From: Anaerolineae bacterium | GTDB lineage: Bacteria > Chloroflexota > Anaerolineae > Anaerolineales > E44-bin32 | NCBI GenBank assembly: GCA_030605795.1 | Contig: JAUWHR010000028.1 | Location: 1 to 59,465 of the forward strand | Reading direction: 5' to 3' | Length of the DNA stretch: 59,465 bases | Shown here: in pieces, positions 43,124-51,261 of the stretch | How the letters are laid out: each line of letters begins with the position of its first letter | Numbering within the stretch: position 1 is the first letter of the stretch | Translations under genes and position numbers: made by a program | The notes under the pieces: generated by a model | What the model was told of the DNA's origin: nothing | Seen by the model: the letters and a program-made list of their open reading frames with translations, nothing else | The model's database searches: none

Positions 43124-43826
43124 TGATGACCCGCAGATCCAGGACGAGCAACCCGATATCGAGCCGATGACTTCTGAAGCTGAGCCCCCGGCTATTGAGC
43201 CCGTGGAAGCTGAGATTGAGACTCCCGAAATCGAGCCTGTTGTTGAAGTAGGCGAACCGGCTGAACTTTTAGAGGAGGTTGAGCCTGCTAAACCGCCCAG
43301 CAAATTTCGTCGCTTCTTGAGCCGAGCGCTACGTTGGGTTACTGGGTTTGTGGTGGTGTTTGCCTTTGGTGTCGCCGCGACATGGGTTGTCCAAGTTCGA
43401 CCGGGGTCGGAGCAGATCGGCGCACTTCGGGCTGAGTTGGACTCAGCCCAGGTCCAAATTGATTCACTAGCGGGTGAGGTGGAATCACTGCGCCCATTGG
43501 AAGGGGAAAACTCATCTCTACGGACTGAGTTAACCAAGATCAAACAACGGATGGATATCTTGAGCGTGCTGGTGGACGTAACTACAGCGCAGCTGGCGAT
43601 GGCTCAAGATGATCCGATCGCCGCCAAAGCCGCCCTGGCAGGTACGGACGATCGCCTGATGGCGATGGACATGGAGCTTGTCGATGCGGAAACTGTGGAA
43701 GGATTTCGGACGAGACTGGCTTTGGTGTTGGAAGAGGTTGACGATAACGCCTTTGCCGCTCAACGCGATTTGCAGATTCTGGCCAGCAACCTGCTCTCGC
43801 TCGAACGATCTTTGTTCGGTGAATAG
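43116..43826 (+). CDS. Single-span membrane protein with coiled coil, third of three
   Basis: This 236-aa protein of unknown function has a Glu/Pro-rich acidic cytoplasmic region (1-60), one membrane span (about 72-92, WVTGFVVVFAFGVAATWVV) and a short coiled coil (100-150, LRAELDSAQVQIDSLAGEVE). Its C-terminal helical domain (MDILSVLVDVTTAQLAMAQD) resembles that of the previous protein. The ATG at 43116, after GAGGAGG, lies inside the end of the preceding gene, so translation is coupled. A terminator at 43867 closes the group. Confidence 0.66.
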   Translation: MTNDDPQIQDEQPDIEPMTSEAEPPAIEPVEAEIETPEIEPVVEVGEPAELLEEVEPAKPPSKFRRFLSRALRWVTGFVVVFAFGVAATWVVQVRPGSEQIGALRAELDSAQVQIDSLAGEVESLRPLEGENSSLRTELTKIKQRMDILSVLVDVTTAQLAMAQDDPIAAKAALAGTDDRLMAMDMELVDAETVEGFRTRLALVLEEVDDNAFAAQRDLQILASNLLSLERSLFGE

Positions 43827-43866
43827 CGGATGAGCCTGAAGTAGCTTTCACCCTATAAATGAGCAC

Positions 43867-43904
43867 AAACCTCTGGGTTCGACTAGAACTCAGAGGTTTT
43901 GTTG
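43867..43904. terminator. Intrinsic terminator, probably bidirectional
   Basis: The stem AAACCTCTGGGTTC (43867-43880) pairs with 43886-43899 with one G-U and a 5-base loop, and TTTT-G-TT follows. It separates the convergent coiled-coil operon and the eRF1-like gene. Confidence 0.82.
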
Positions 43905-43947
43905 AGAAGACTTACTAGGTGCTGGAGATGATAAATGTCGAAGTGGG

Positions 43948-45054
43948 TTAGTAGCGCAGTAAGGCGCCGATTCGCCCAGCTTTCTCTAGTTCGGGACTCT
44001 GGTGAATCACTTCGACCTCGCCCCCATCTGATAATACTTTGCGCACAGCCATTTCGATAGCATCCTCGATTATTTCAACTGGTTTGCCACAGAATGGGCA
44101 TTTCTCCAACGTCTGAGCAGTTAGGTAGCCGCAACCCTGGCAACGATATCCGGCTGCGCGATAACCCTCACATATCACCAGTGTTTGAACTTGACCTGCG
44201 TGGACCGCGCCCAGTGTGTCATCGAGGCGTATTACCCCTTCGCGACCTTTCGCGGCAGCGGTTATGACAGCATTCACCAAGCGGGTTTCATTTTTCCTCT
44301 TCGCTTTCTGAGCGACATCGATGGCCTTCTCCAGAACCTGGGTGTAACCGGCAGTCATTTCCATGGGGAAGGTGCCCATCACCAGACTCTGCCAGGTCTT
44401 TGGTAGTAGGTTGATAAAGCGGGCCACGTTCGTTTCTGTACCGCCGATTAATACCCGGCGAACATGTTTCTCCTTGAAAAAGCTGGCGGTGAAGCGAGCG
44501 GCTTCTTTAATATTCCGCTCAGCGACTTCATCAGCGTAACCCGTCTGGCCGGCCGTGCCACCGCGCCTACCCGGGGCTTGTGAGCCACCTCCGCGCTTAG
44601 TATGGCGTATGGCCTCCCCCATTGTTCCCTTTTGCTCCTGCAGTTGGCCCAGGTGGAAGTGGAACAGGCGTGCGCCTTGTTTATCAATCAGAACCACGCC
44701 GTAGTTTCCATAGTTAGCAAGGAAATCGACTAATGGTTTGACGTAGGGTCGGTTCAGGCGGCGCGTCCGGTTGCGCACGGGGAGCGCAAGGGAGAAACTA
44801 CGGAAGAAATTGTCCTGTGCGCAGGAGAAGATGGCTAAGCTTCGGCCAGACCAATCGTACATATGTTCAACAAAGCGCTCAACTGCTTCAGTGTCCTCTA
44901 CGGCGTCTTGGTCACAGTTTTTGAGCATTTGACGGAGGCGTAATTTGTAAACATCAGCTGAACCAACTGACGGATCCACATTGAGATAAACGCTTAGTAC
45001 CGGAAAACTTGGTTGATAAGACATCAATTCTCGCAGATCCTGCTCGGTGAGCAT
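43948..45054 (-). CDS. Bacterial eRF1-like protein with GSQ loop and zinc ribbon (baeRF/Vms1-like)
   Basis: This 368-aa protein of the bacterial archaeo-eukaryotic release factor group has an N-terminal domain (LSVYLNVDPSVGSADVYKLR), then an eRF1 domain-2-like fold (GVVLIDKQGARLFHFHLGQL). Where eRF1 has its GGQ loop, this protein has RGGGSQ (about 155-159) followed by GRRGGTAGQ. The GSQ form recalls Vms1, which releases peptides from stalled peptidyl-tRNA. A domain-3-like L7Ae fold follows (GREGVIRLDDTLGAVHAGQV). It carries a zinc ribbon CQGCGY with CPFCGK. A role in releasing or hydrolysing peptidyl-tRNA is inferred. Confidence 0.78.
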   Translation of the reverse strand: MLTEQDLRELMSYQPSFPVLSVYLNVDPSVGSADVYKLRLRQMLKNCDQDAVEDTEAVERFVEHMYDWSGRSLAIFSCAQDNFFRSFSLALPVRNRTRRLNRPYVKPLVDFLANYGNYGVVLIDKQGARLFHFHLGQLQEQKGTMGEAIRHTKRGGGSQAPGRRGGTAGQTGYADEVAERNIKEAARFTASFFKEKHVRRVLIGGTETNVARFINLLPKTWQSLVMGTFPMEMTAGYTQVLEKAIDVAQKAKRKNETRLVNAVITAAAKGREGVIRLDDTLGAVHAGQVQTLVICEGYRAAGYRCQGCGYLTAQTLEKCPFCGKPVEIIEDAIEMAVRKVLSDGGEVEVIHQSPELEKAGRIGALLRY

Positions 45055-45104
45055 GGTAACCTCCCCTCAAAGGTAGCCAGAGGTCTCCGTCTGGGGTGAC
45101 GATC

Positions 45105-46313
45105 TTATGGGCGAGCGCCGATGGTCAAGGGAAAATCGAGCTCTTCTCCATCGCGCAAGATGGTCAGGATCACAACCTGATCAACTTGTGTATGGTTGAT
45201 TATATAGGAGAGAAGTTCGCTAAATCGACGCACCGGCTGGTCATTAATGGCGATGATCAAATCGCCGCCAGCGAATATCCCAATCGAAGTCGACTGGCTG
45301 CCGCTTCTGATCCCTGCCTCTTCAGCAGGACCACCTGGGGCGATCCCAGTGATGTAAGCTCCAGTGGCGTCAGATGGTAACCCGAGCGCCTCGATCGTCT
45401 TTAAGTTCCACAGATTATCACTCAGGCTGACGATGCCAAGGTAGGGGTAGTCGTAACTGCCGATTTCGATAATCTTGGGTACCACCTGCCGAAGGATGTT
45501 AATTGGGATAGCGAAGCCCACACCAGAATTGGCAATGTCGCCACGCACGGTGAACGACTCGCTACGGATGGCGCGGTTGACCCCGATTACCTCTCCGCGC
45601 ATATTAATCAGTGGTCCGCCCGAGTTGCCCGGATTGATAGCGGCGTCGGTTTGGATGATGTCACCGGCGGCGAAGCGACCCCCACCGGGTGCGGGATTCT
45701 CCGAGTCGAGAGTACGACCTATGGCAGAGATGATGCCAACGGTCATCGTGCCCGAGAGGCCAAATGGGTTGCCGATGGCGACCACAAAATCCCCTACCCG
45801 GACCTTATCCGAGTCGCCAAGTGGCAAGGGCACCAACTCATTTTCAGGAACGTTAACTTTGAGTACTGCCAAGTCTGAATCGGGGTCTGTACCCACCAGT
45901 TCAGCCCAGACTTTAAGGCCGGAAGGGAAGTCGACCTCAATTTCATCCGCGCCATCGATCACATGTTGGTTGGTGATAATATACCCCTCAAGGTCGATCA
46001 CGAAACCGGAGCCCTGCCCGGTGGTGAAACTTTCCTCATGAGTTGAGCCGATGGTGTCATACCTCCAGATGGTGACCACGCCTGGGTTGACGCGCAGGTA
46101 GAGGTTCGTAAGATCCCCCTCAACCATTAGGGCTTCGCCGCTCACGGTGGGTATAACTGATGGCTCAGACGAAATTGGCGCCGGTTGATCCGATGATGTT
46201 GGCGTCTCGGTGGCGGCAGGATTTTGAAGCCAATCAGCCGGTATGGAGCAAGATATGGTAACCGAAATCAAGGCCATCGCCGCTACAATGATCATTATTG
46301 AACGTATTTTCAT
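45105..46313 (-). CDS. HtrA/DegP-type serine protease with PDZ domain
   Basis: This exported protease of about 402 aa has an N-terminal signal that ends near a cysteine (ALISVTISC) and may be a lipobox, though the -3 residue is atypical. After a Pro/Ser linker, the trypsin-like domain has the full triad: ITNQHVIDGADEIEV (His), DPDSDLAVLKV (Asp) and NPGNSGGPLIN (Ser). One C-terminal PDZ domain follows (YITGIAPGGPAEEAGIRSGS). The gene follows dnaJ closely. Start choice: ATG at 46313 is better spaced from GAGAG than ATG at 46319. It likely degrades damaged exported proteins. Confidence 0.93.
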   Translation of the reverse strand: MKIRSIMIIVAAMALISVTISCSIPADWLQNPAATETPTSSDQPAPISSEPSVIPTVSGEALMVEGDLTNLYLRVNPGVVTIWRYDTIGSTHEESFTTGQGSGFVIDLEGYIITNQHVIDGADEIEVDFPSGLKVWAELVGTDPDSDLAVLKVNVPENELVPLPLGDSDKVRVGDFVVAIGNPFGLSGTMTVGIISAIGRTLDSENPAPGGGRFAAGDIIQTDAAINPGNSGGPLINMRGEVIGVNRAIRSESFTVRGDIANSGVGFAIPINILRQVVPKIIEIGSYDYPYLGIVSLSDNLWNLKTIEALGLPSDATGAYITGIAPGGPAEEAGIRSGSQSTSIGIFAGGDLIIAINDQPVRRFSELLSYIINHTQVDQVVILTILRDGEELDFPLTIGARP

Positions 46314-46334
46314 TGTCATTCTCTCGAAACCCAA

Positions 46335-47249
46335 TCAATCCCGAAGCTTGGTAAGTTGTTGGAAAAGGTCTCGTTCGCGGTCGTTTAATTGCTGTGGTAG
46401 GTTAACATGGAGACGAGCGTAAAGGTCTCCATGTTGTGTGGGATTGCGCAACTTAGGCATGCCACGTCCCCTAAGGCGGAACGTCTGACCGGGTTGACTC
46501 CCGGGAGGGATATTGAGCATTACATCCCCTGCCAGGGTTCGCACGTGGATCTCGCTCCCCAGCACGGCGCTGTAGAGATCGACATCCACGTTTATATAAA
46601 GGTCGGCCGCTTTACGTTCAAAGAATGGATTGGGGGTGACATTCACCAGCAGATACAAATTACCTGCGTTGCGGCGGCCGGGTTTCGCCGTGAGGCTGTA
46701 GCGGACCTTGGTGCCAGTTTTAGCTCCTGGCGGGATCTTCACCTTAATTCTTCGTTCATTATAGCGGATAATGCGTGTAGTGCCGGTGTAAGCTTCATTC
46801 AAGCTGATGTTGACCGGCTGTTCGGTGTCGCGGGGACGACCCCGAGGACGGCTGGAGAAGTACTGACCTTGACCAGCCATACCGCCAAATATGGTGTTGA
46901 AGAAATCTGAAAAATTACCGAACAGATCGCCGATGTCGCCGACCTCGACACGCACACCTCCAGGGGTTCCAGTGGTCCACTGCGACCAGTCGAAACCGCT
47001 GGGCCTGCCACCTCTCCGCTGCCAAGCCTGATAAGAGGAACCTAACTGATCGTACTTGGCGCGTTTGGCTGGGTCTCCAAGGACGTCATATGCTTCGTTG
47101 ATTCCCTTGAAGCGTTCTTCAGCTTGTTTGTTGCCTGGATTCCTATCCGGGTGGAGCTTTAACGCCAGTTTGCGGTATGCGCGCTTAATTTCTTCCTCAT
47201 CGGCTTTCCGTCCCACGCCCAGGATTTTGTAGTAGTCCTTGTACTCCAT
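46335..47249 (-). CDS. DnaJ-type co-chaperone, CbpA-like (no zinc finger)
   Basis: This 304-aa Hsp40 stimulates DnaK ATPase. The J-domain (residues 1-70) has the essential HPD in [21 protein letters not shown] Gly-rich stretch and two C-terminal substrate-binding beta domains follow ([40 protein letters not shown]). The four-repeat zinc finger of true DnaJ is absent, which makes it the CbpA type. ATG at 47249 follows AGGT; GTG at 47255 is an alternative. It is followed by the HtrA gene, so it probably belongs to an envelope/protein-stress transcript. Confidence 0.93.
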   Translation of the reverse strand: MEYKDYYKILGVGRKADEEEIKRAYRKLALKLHPDRNPGNKQAEERFKGINEAYDVLGDPAKRAKYDQLGSSYQAWQRRGGRPSGFDWSQWTTGTPGGVRVEVGDIGDLFGNFSDFFNTIFGGMAGQGQYFSSRPRGRPRDTEQPVNISLNEAYTGTTRIIRYNERRIKVKIPPGAKTGTKVRYSLTAKPGRRNAGNLYLLVNVTPNPFFERKAADLYINVDVDLYSAVLGSEIHVRTLAGDVMLNIPPGSQPGQTFRLRGRGMPKLRNPTQHGDLYARLHVNLPQQLNDRERDLFQQLTKLRD

Positions 47250-47540
47250 AGACACCTAACCTTCACCTTTGATTGTAAAGGCGACAGGGAAACCGAGTCA
47301 AGATGAGGAGGGTGAGTCTAATATGATTCTAATATCCATATCGAAGGGCGTTTGAGTGATTAAAGCTGGGTGGGTCCCATTTACTTGTTCCCTAAAATTT
47401 TAGAATCACCTCGTTTTCACCAATGGTAGCGGTTCCCACGCCCAGCGCTCTGGCGACGTGGGGCCCGGCTCGCTTAATAACAGGACGCATGGCTGATTAC
47501 CAGACTCCCTCCGCTTGATCTTCCGTGCTATTATAGCAAT

Positions 47541-48740
47541 ATGGTCGCCCCTACCCATCTCGAACGTGTTCTTGTAGTGGATGAAGATCCAGAGGTGCTC
47601 GATCTGGTCGCTCGCCAGGTGCTGGAACCGCTTGGCTACAACGTGGCTACTGCCGGTGATGCAGCGGGGGCGATCCAGCAGGCTCTGACATTTGCACCGG
47701 ATCTGGTTATTGCCAGCCTGAGCTTACCTGGTCTTAGTGGGAAGGACCTATTGGTCGCCTTACGTTCGCAGGGATTGGATGTGCCAACGCTAGTAACTGC
47801 CCAGCAGGGGATGGATGCGGATGCAATCCAAGCCTTTCGTCTGGGGGCGAGCGATTATTTGGTAAAACCACTGCGAGAAGCTGAGGTAGTCGCGGCGGTG
47901 GAGCGCGCCATTTCCGAGATAAGATTGCGGCGCGAACGCAAGCAACTGGCTAAGCAGTTAGAGGAGAGCAATCGTCAACTTGAGCGGCGAGTGCGGGAAT
48001 TGACCACACTCTTTGGGCTTGGCAAGACGGTGACTTCCACGATCCATCAAGGACAGTTGTTTGACAAGTTGATAGAAGGCAGTATTTACGTGACCGAAGC
48101 CGATATGGGTTGGGTATTGTTGCCTGAGGAAAATGATCCGCAGTTATATCTGCGCGCTCAACGCAACCTGCCTTCAGATCTGGAAAGCAAGTTGCATCAA
48201 CCGTGGGACGATGGTGTGAGCTCGCTGGTGATGCTATCGGGTGAGGCGCTGGCGATCCATGGGGAGGGGTTGTCACAGTTCAAGTTGGCCCGTTTCGGCG
48301 AGGCGGCGCTTATCGCGCCGATCAAAGTCCGGGATCAGTCGATCGGGGTCATTACTGTCGCCCGCAAGGAAGCTCGGCCGTTTTCCGAGCGGTCCCAGGC
48401 GATGCTAGAGGCGGTAGCCGACTACGCCTCGATCTCGTTGGTTAACGCCAGGCTCTTCCAGGCGTTGGAAGCCAGGGCGCATCGATTGCAGCAGGTGATT
48501 GATGAAGCCCAGATGGATGCTCAGGCGCGTGCCGACTGGCGGACGGGCTTGAACCGAGGTCTGCGAGCGGCGCAGGCTCAGATCGCACATCTTTTGGATG
48601 AAGTTGAGGATCCCCAGATTCGCGCGGGATTGGAAACGGTTAACGGCGATCTTGAAGCAATGTTCCAAGAGGTATCTTCGGTTTCCCCAACAGATCAAGC
48701 TGAAGAGCTGTCTTCCTTTGAGTCATCATCCACTGTCTAA
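47541..48740 (+). CDS. Pseudo-receiver / GAF signalling protein
   Basis: This 399-aa protein has an N-terminal response-regulator fold (1-125), a linking coiled coil, a GAF domain (about 150-315) and a helical tail. The receiver keeps the acidic pair (VDED, 14-16), the threonine in LVTA and the lysine in YLVKPL. The phosphorylated aspartate is replaced by serine (IASLSLPG, S59), so it cannot be phosphorylated in the usual way. No output enzyme is attached. A TATTAT box (47529-47534) lies so close to the ATG that the mRNA may be leaderless. It is followed by a full histidine kinase. No gene is seen in 47256-47540. Confidence 0.85.
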   Translation: MVAPTHLERVLVVDEDPEVLDLVARQVLEPLGYNVATAGDAAGAIQQALTFAPDLVIASLSLPGLSGKDLLVALRSQGLDVPTLVTAQQGMDADAIQAFRLGASDYLVKPLREAEVVAAVERAISEIRLRRERKQLAKQLEESNRQLERRVRELTTLFGLGKTVTSTIHQGQLFDKLIEGSIYVTEADMGWVLLPEENDPQLYLRAQRNLPSDLESKLHQPWDDGVSSLVMLSGEALAIHGEGLSQFKLARFGEAALIAPIKVRDQSIGVITVARKEARPFSERSQAMLEAVADYASISLVNARLFQALEARAHRLQQVIDEAQMDAQARADWRTGLNRGLRAAQAQIAHLLDEVEDPQIRAGLETVNGDLEAMFQEVSSVSPTDQAEELSSFESSSTV

Positions 48741-48752
48741 TTTCCAGATTAT

Positions 48753-48832
48753 GGCTGCACTGATAAAAGCCCAAGGGCGAGAAAGGGAACGGTATCCATT
48801 ATCCTTTTGGCGGCTACTTTTTTCAGCAAACT
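48753..48832. mobile_element. MITE-like element, copy 6, lacking the central hairpin
   Basis: The left half (GGCTGCACTGATAAAAGC, then GGCGAGAAAGGGAACGGTAT) and the right half (CCTTTTGGCGGCTACTTTTT, then CAGCAAACT) match other copies. The 40-bp central palindrome has been lost and the halves joined at GGTATCCATTATCC. It lies between the pseudo-receiver gene and the histidine kinase. Confidence 0.8.
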
Positions 48833-48904
48833 TAGATTATCAAAAAAGACGACCTTATCAGGAGTAGCGTCAGGTAACGCTACGATCCCAGATGACGAAG
48901 CTAT

Positions 48905-50824
48905 ATGAATGGATCTTTGATCTTAGTTGCCGACGATAGTCAAGAAATCCGCCGCTTTATTGAGGAGAATGTTCTGGTTCCAGCTGGCTACACGGTGCGG
49001 TCGGTTGGTGATGGGATGTCGGCGTTTACGTTAGCACATGAAATAAAACCTGATCTGTTGATCACTGACCAACAGATGCCCAACCTGACCGGTATTGAGT
49101 TGATCCAACGGCTCCGGCGCGACCTCCCTCATCTTCCAGCTGTCCTGATCACCAGCGAGGGATCAGAATGGTTGGTGGTCGAAGCGATGCGAGCTGGAGC
49201 AGTAGACTACCTGACCAAGCCTTTTGAAGCAGAGCACTTGCTGGCGGCAGTTGGTCGAGCGCTAGCCGAGCGACATCGCTGGCAGTCACTGGTCGAAGCC
49301 CAGTCTGAAGCTCAGATCAGCGCTGAAAGCCTCGCTCGTCGGCTGCATGAGCTCGAGGCTCTGGCGCAGATCGGTCGCACAGTGACCGCTTTACTCAACC
49401 TGGATGAGGTGTTGACCACCGTGGTGGAGGCTGCCGTGCGTCTCACCGGCGCTGAGGAAGGAAGCCTGCTGCTGATCGATGAGGATAGCGGCGAACTTTA
49501 CATGCGGGCTTCTAAGAATTTCGACGAGGAGTTCGCCCGCTCCTTCCGTTTGCATGTCCGCGATTCTCTTGCCGGACAGGTGATTGCTTCGGGTAGATCG
49601 GTGATCATTGATGAAAGCTCTCCACAGAAGATTAAGACCTCTTATTTGGTCCATTCCTTGATCTATGTACCACTGCGATTGCGCGGGCGGATGATCGGAG
49701 TGCTTGGGGTTGATAATCGCACGGCCGGTCATGCGCTGACTGATCAGGACATGACCGTGATGTCGGCGATGGCGGACTACGCTGCGATCGCCATTGAAAA
49801 CGCACAGCTATACCGTCGGTCAGAGGTGGAACGCAGCAAACTTGAGACGATCCTTACGCAAACCGAGAACAGCGTAATTGTGGTTGACCCTGATGACCGA
49901 CTGCTGCTAATTAACCGCGCCGCTCGGCAGGTATTCGGTGTGGATGGAAAGCTTATTGGCAGATCAGTAGTCGAAACCTTTGAAGACGCTAAGTTGTTGA
50001 AATTGCTATGTACTAAGGGAAACCTCCCGCGCCGGGAAGAAGTCCAAGTTCCTGATGGCCGTGTGTTCAGCGCCCAGCGAACCCCGATTGAGGGCGTCGG
50101 GCAAGCGATCGTGTTTCACGACATCACCCACCTCAAGCAACTCGACCAGATCAAATCCGAATTTGTTACGACCGTCTCACACGACCTCCGGTCGCCGTTG
50201 ACGGCTATTCTCGGCTATTTGGAATTGATCGAGCGAGCAGGATCGGTCAACGAACAGCAGGGTGAATTTATCCGCAGAGCCCAGATCAGTGTTAAGCAAA
50301 TTACCGACCTGGTCAATGACTTACTCGAATTAGGAAGGGTTGAAGCGGGTCTGGATATCGCCAAGGAAGATACTCCGCTGGTAGTATTGGCGCGCTATGC
50401 AATTGAAGGCTTGCGCGGAGCTGCGGAATACAAAGGAGTGACGTTAGAGGTCGACCTGCCGAATGCGGTGCCCCTGGTGAACGGCGATCCAGTTCGCCTG
50501 CGGCAGATGATCGGAAATCTGCTTGATAATGCCATCAAATACACTCCCCAGGGAGGTAAGGTGCGGGTTGTGGTCGAGGCCGAAGGCGATCAAGTGATTA
50601 TGAGAGTAAGCGACACTGGGCCAGGCATTCCTCCGGCTGACCAGCCGTATCTCTTCGACAAATTCTTCCGCGCCAGTAATGTCCCGGATGACATGCCAGG
50701 GACCGGCTTAGGTCTGTCTATTGTGAAGTCGATCGTCGATAACCATGGCGGTCGTATTTGGGTAGATTCCAAGCTGGGTGATGGAACTACGTTCACCGTG
50801 ATATTACAGGCGGTGGACACCTAA
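48905..50824 (+). CDS. Receiver-GAF-PAS-histidine kinase
   Basis: This soluble sensor kinase of 639 aa has an N-terminal receiver with intact D55 (LLITDQQMPNLTG), a GAF domain (about 150-310), a PAS domain (NSVIVVDPDDRLLLINRAAR) and HisKA with the phosphorylated histidine in VTTVSHDLRSPLTAI. A complete HATPase follows: N box LLDNAIKYTPQGG, G1 SDTGPGIPP and G2 GTGLGLSIVKSIVDNHGG. There is no membrane span, so its signal is cytoplasmic and it may take phosphate from another kinase through its receiver. The partner regulator is unknown; the neighbouring pseudo-receiver protein is a candidate. A terminator follows at 50893. Confidence 0.94.
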   Translation: MNGSLILVADDSQEIRRFIEENVLVPAGYTVRSVGDGMSAFTLAHEIKPDLLITDQQMPNLTGIELIQRLRRDLPHLPAVLITSEGSEWLVVEAMRAGAVDYLTKPFEAEHLLAAVGRALAERHRWQSLVEAQSEAQISAESLARRLHELEALAQIGRTVTALLNLDEVLTTVVEAAVRLTGAEEGSLLLIDEDSGELYMRASKNFDEEFARSFRLHVRDSLAGQVIASGRSVIIDESSPQKIKTSYLVHSLIYVPLRLRGRMIGVLGVDNRTAGHALTDQDMTVMSAMADYAAIAIENAQLYRRSEVERSKLETILTQTENSVIVVDPDDRLLLINRAARQVFGVDGKLIGRSVVETFEDAKLLKLLCTKGNLPRREEVQVPDGRVFSAQRTPIEGVGQAIVFHDITHLKQLDQIKSEFVTTVSHDLRSPLTAILGYLELIERAGSVNEQQGEFIRRAQISVKQITDLVNDLLELGRVEAGLDIAKEDTPLVVLARYAIEGLRGAAEYKGVTLEVDLPNAVPLVNGDPVRLRQMIGNLLDNAIKYTPQGGKVRVVVEAEGDQVIMRVSDTGPGIPPADQPYLFDKFFRASNVPDDMPGTGLGLSIVKSIVDNHGGRIWVDSKLGDGTTFTVILQAVDT

Positions 50825-50892
50825 ATCGCGGGGAACCTACTTCAGCAAAATTGGTGGGTGGTCCTATTTGGTCGTGGGTTGGCTTTACAGAG

Positions 50893-50934
50893 GCCTCCGC
50901 CGGGGCGGTGAGGGATTAACCCGGCGGAGGCTTT
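50893..50934 (+). terminator. Intrinsic terminator after the histidine kinase
   Basis: A perfect 12-bp stem (GCCTCCGCCGGG, 50893-50904, with 50920-50931) has a 15-base loop and is followed by TTTCG. Confidence 0.75.
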
Positions 50935-50954
50935 CGTCAAAGGAGGAGACAGCG

Positions 50955-51080
50955 ATGAGTTTTATTGTGACTCGTCCCTCGTCTCCGCGGGTTATAATAG
51001 CTCCTGGTGAAGAAGTGGGCTATTGTCGAAGGTCACGGCAGTTGGATGACGTTCATCCCACCAAATTCCAGAACCTCTAG
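50955..51080 (+). CDS. Possible 41-aa small protein
   Basis: ATG at 50955 follows a very strong AGGAGGAG ribosome site and encodes MSFIVTRPSSPRVIIAPGEE and a further 21 residues, including RRSRQLDDVHP. It is neither a membrane peptide nor a known toxin. The ribosome site is the only evidence for translation. It lies just after a terminator, and no promoter is obvious. The remainder to 51261 shows no other gene. Confidence 0.35.
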   Translation: MSFIVTRPSSPRVIIAPGEEVGYCRRSRQLDDVHPTKFQNL

Positions 51081-51261
51081 GCAGTGGGATGAGATCGTAA
51101 GCGTCTGTTATTCGGTGTGACAGGTGACAGGTAAATGATGGACTTAGCTTCATCGATAGTGGCTATACGGGGTCAGTCATTTTGGCACGGCACGGGAGCA
51201 CACCACTATTCCCGGGTTGGACATGAGGCAGCGTTTCTCTCAAGGGGGAGATCTGCTCTCG

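Noticed and set aside
43867-43904. tRNA T-arm-like GGGTTCGACT
   Set aside because: It is the loop side of a complete intrinsic terminator; no acceptor, D or anticodon arms are present.
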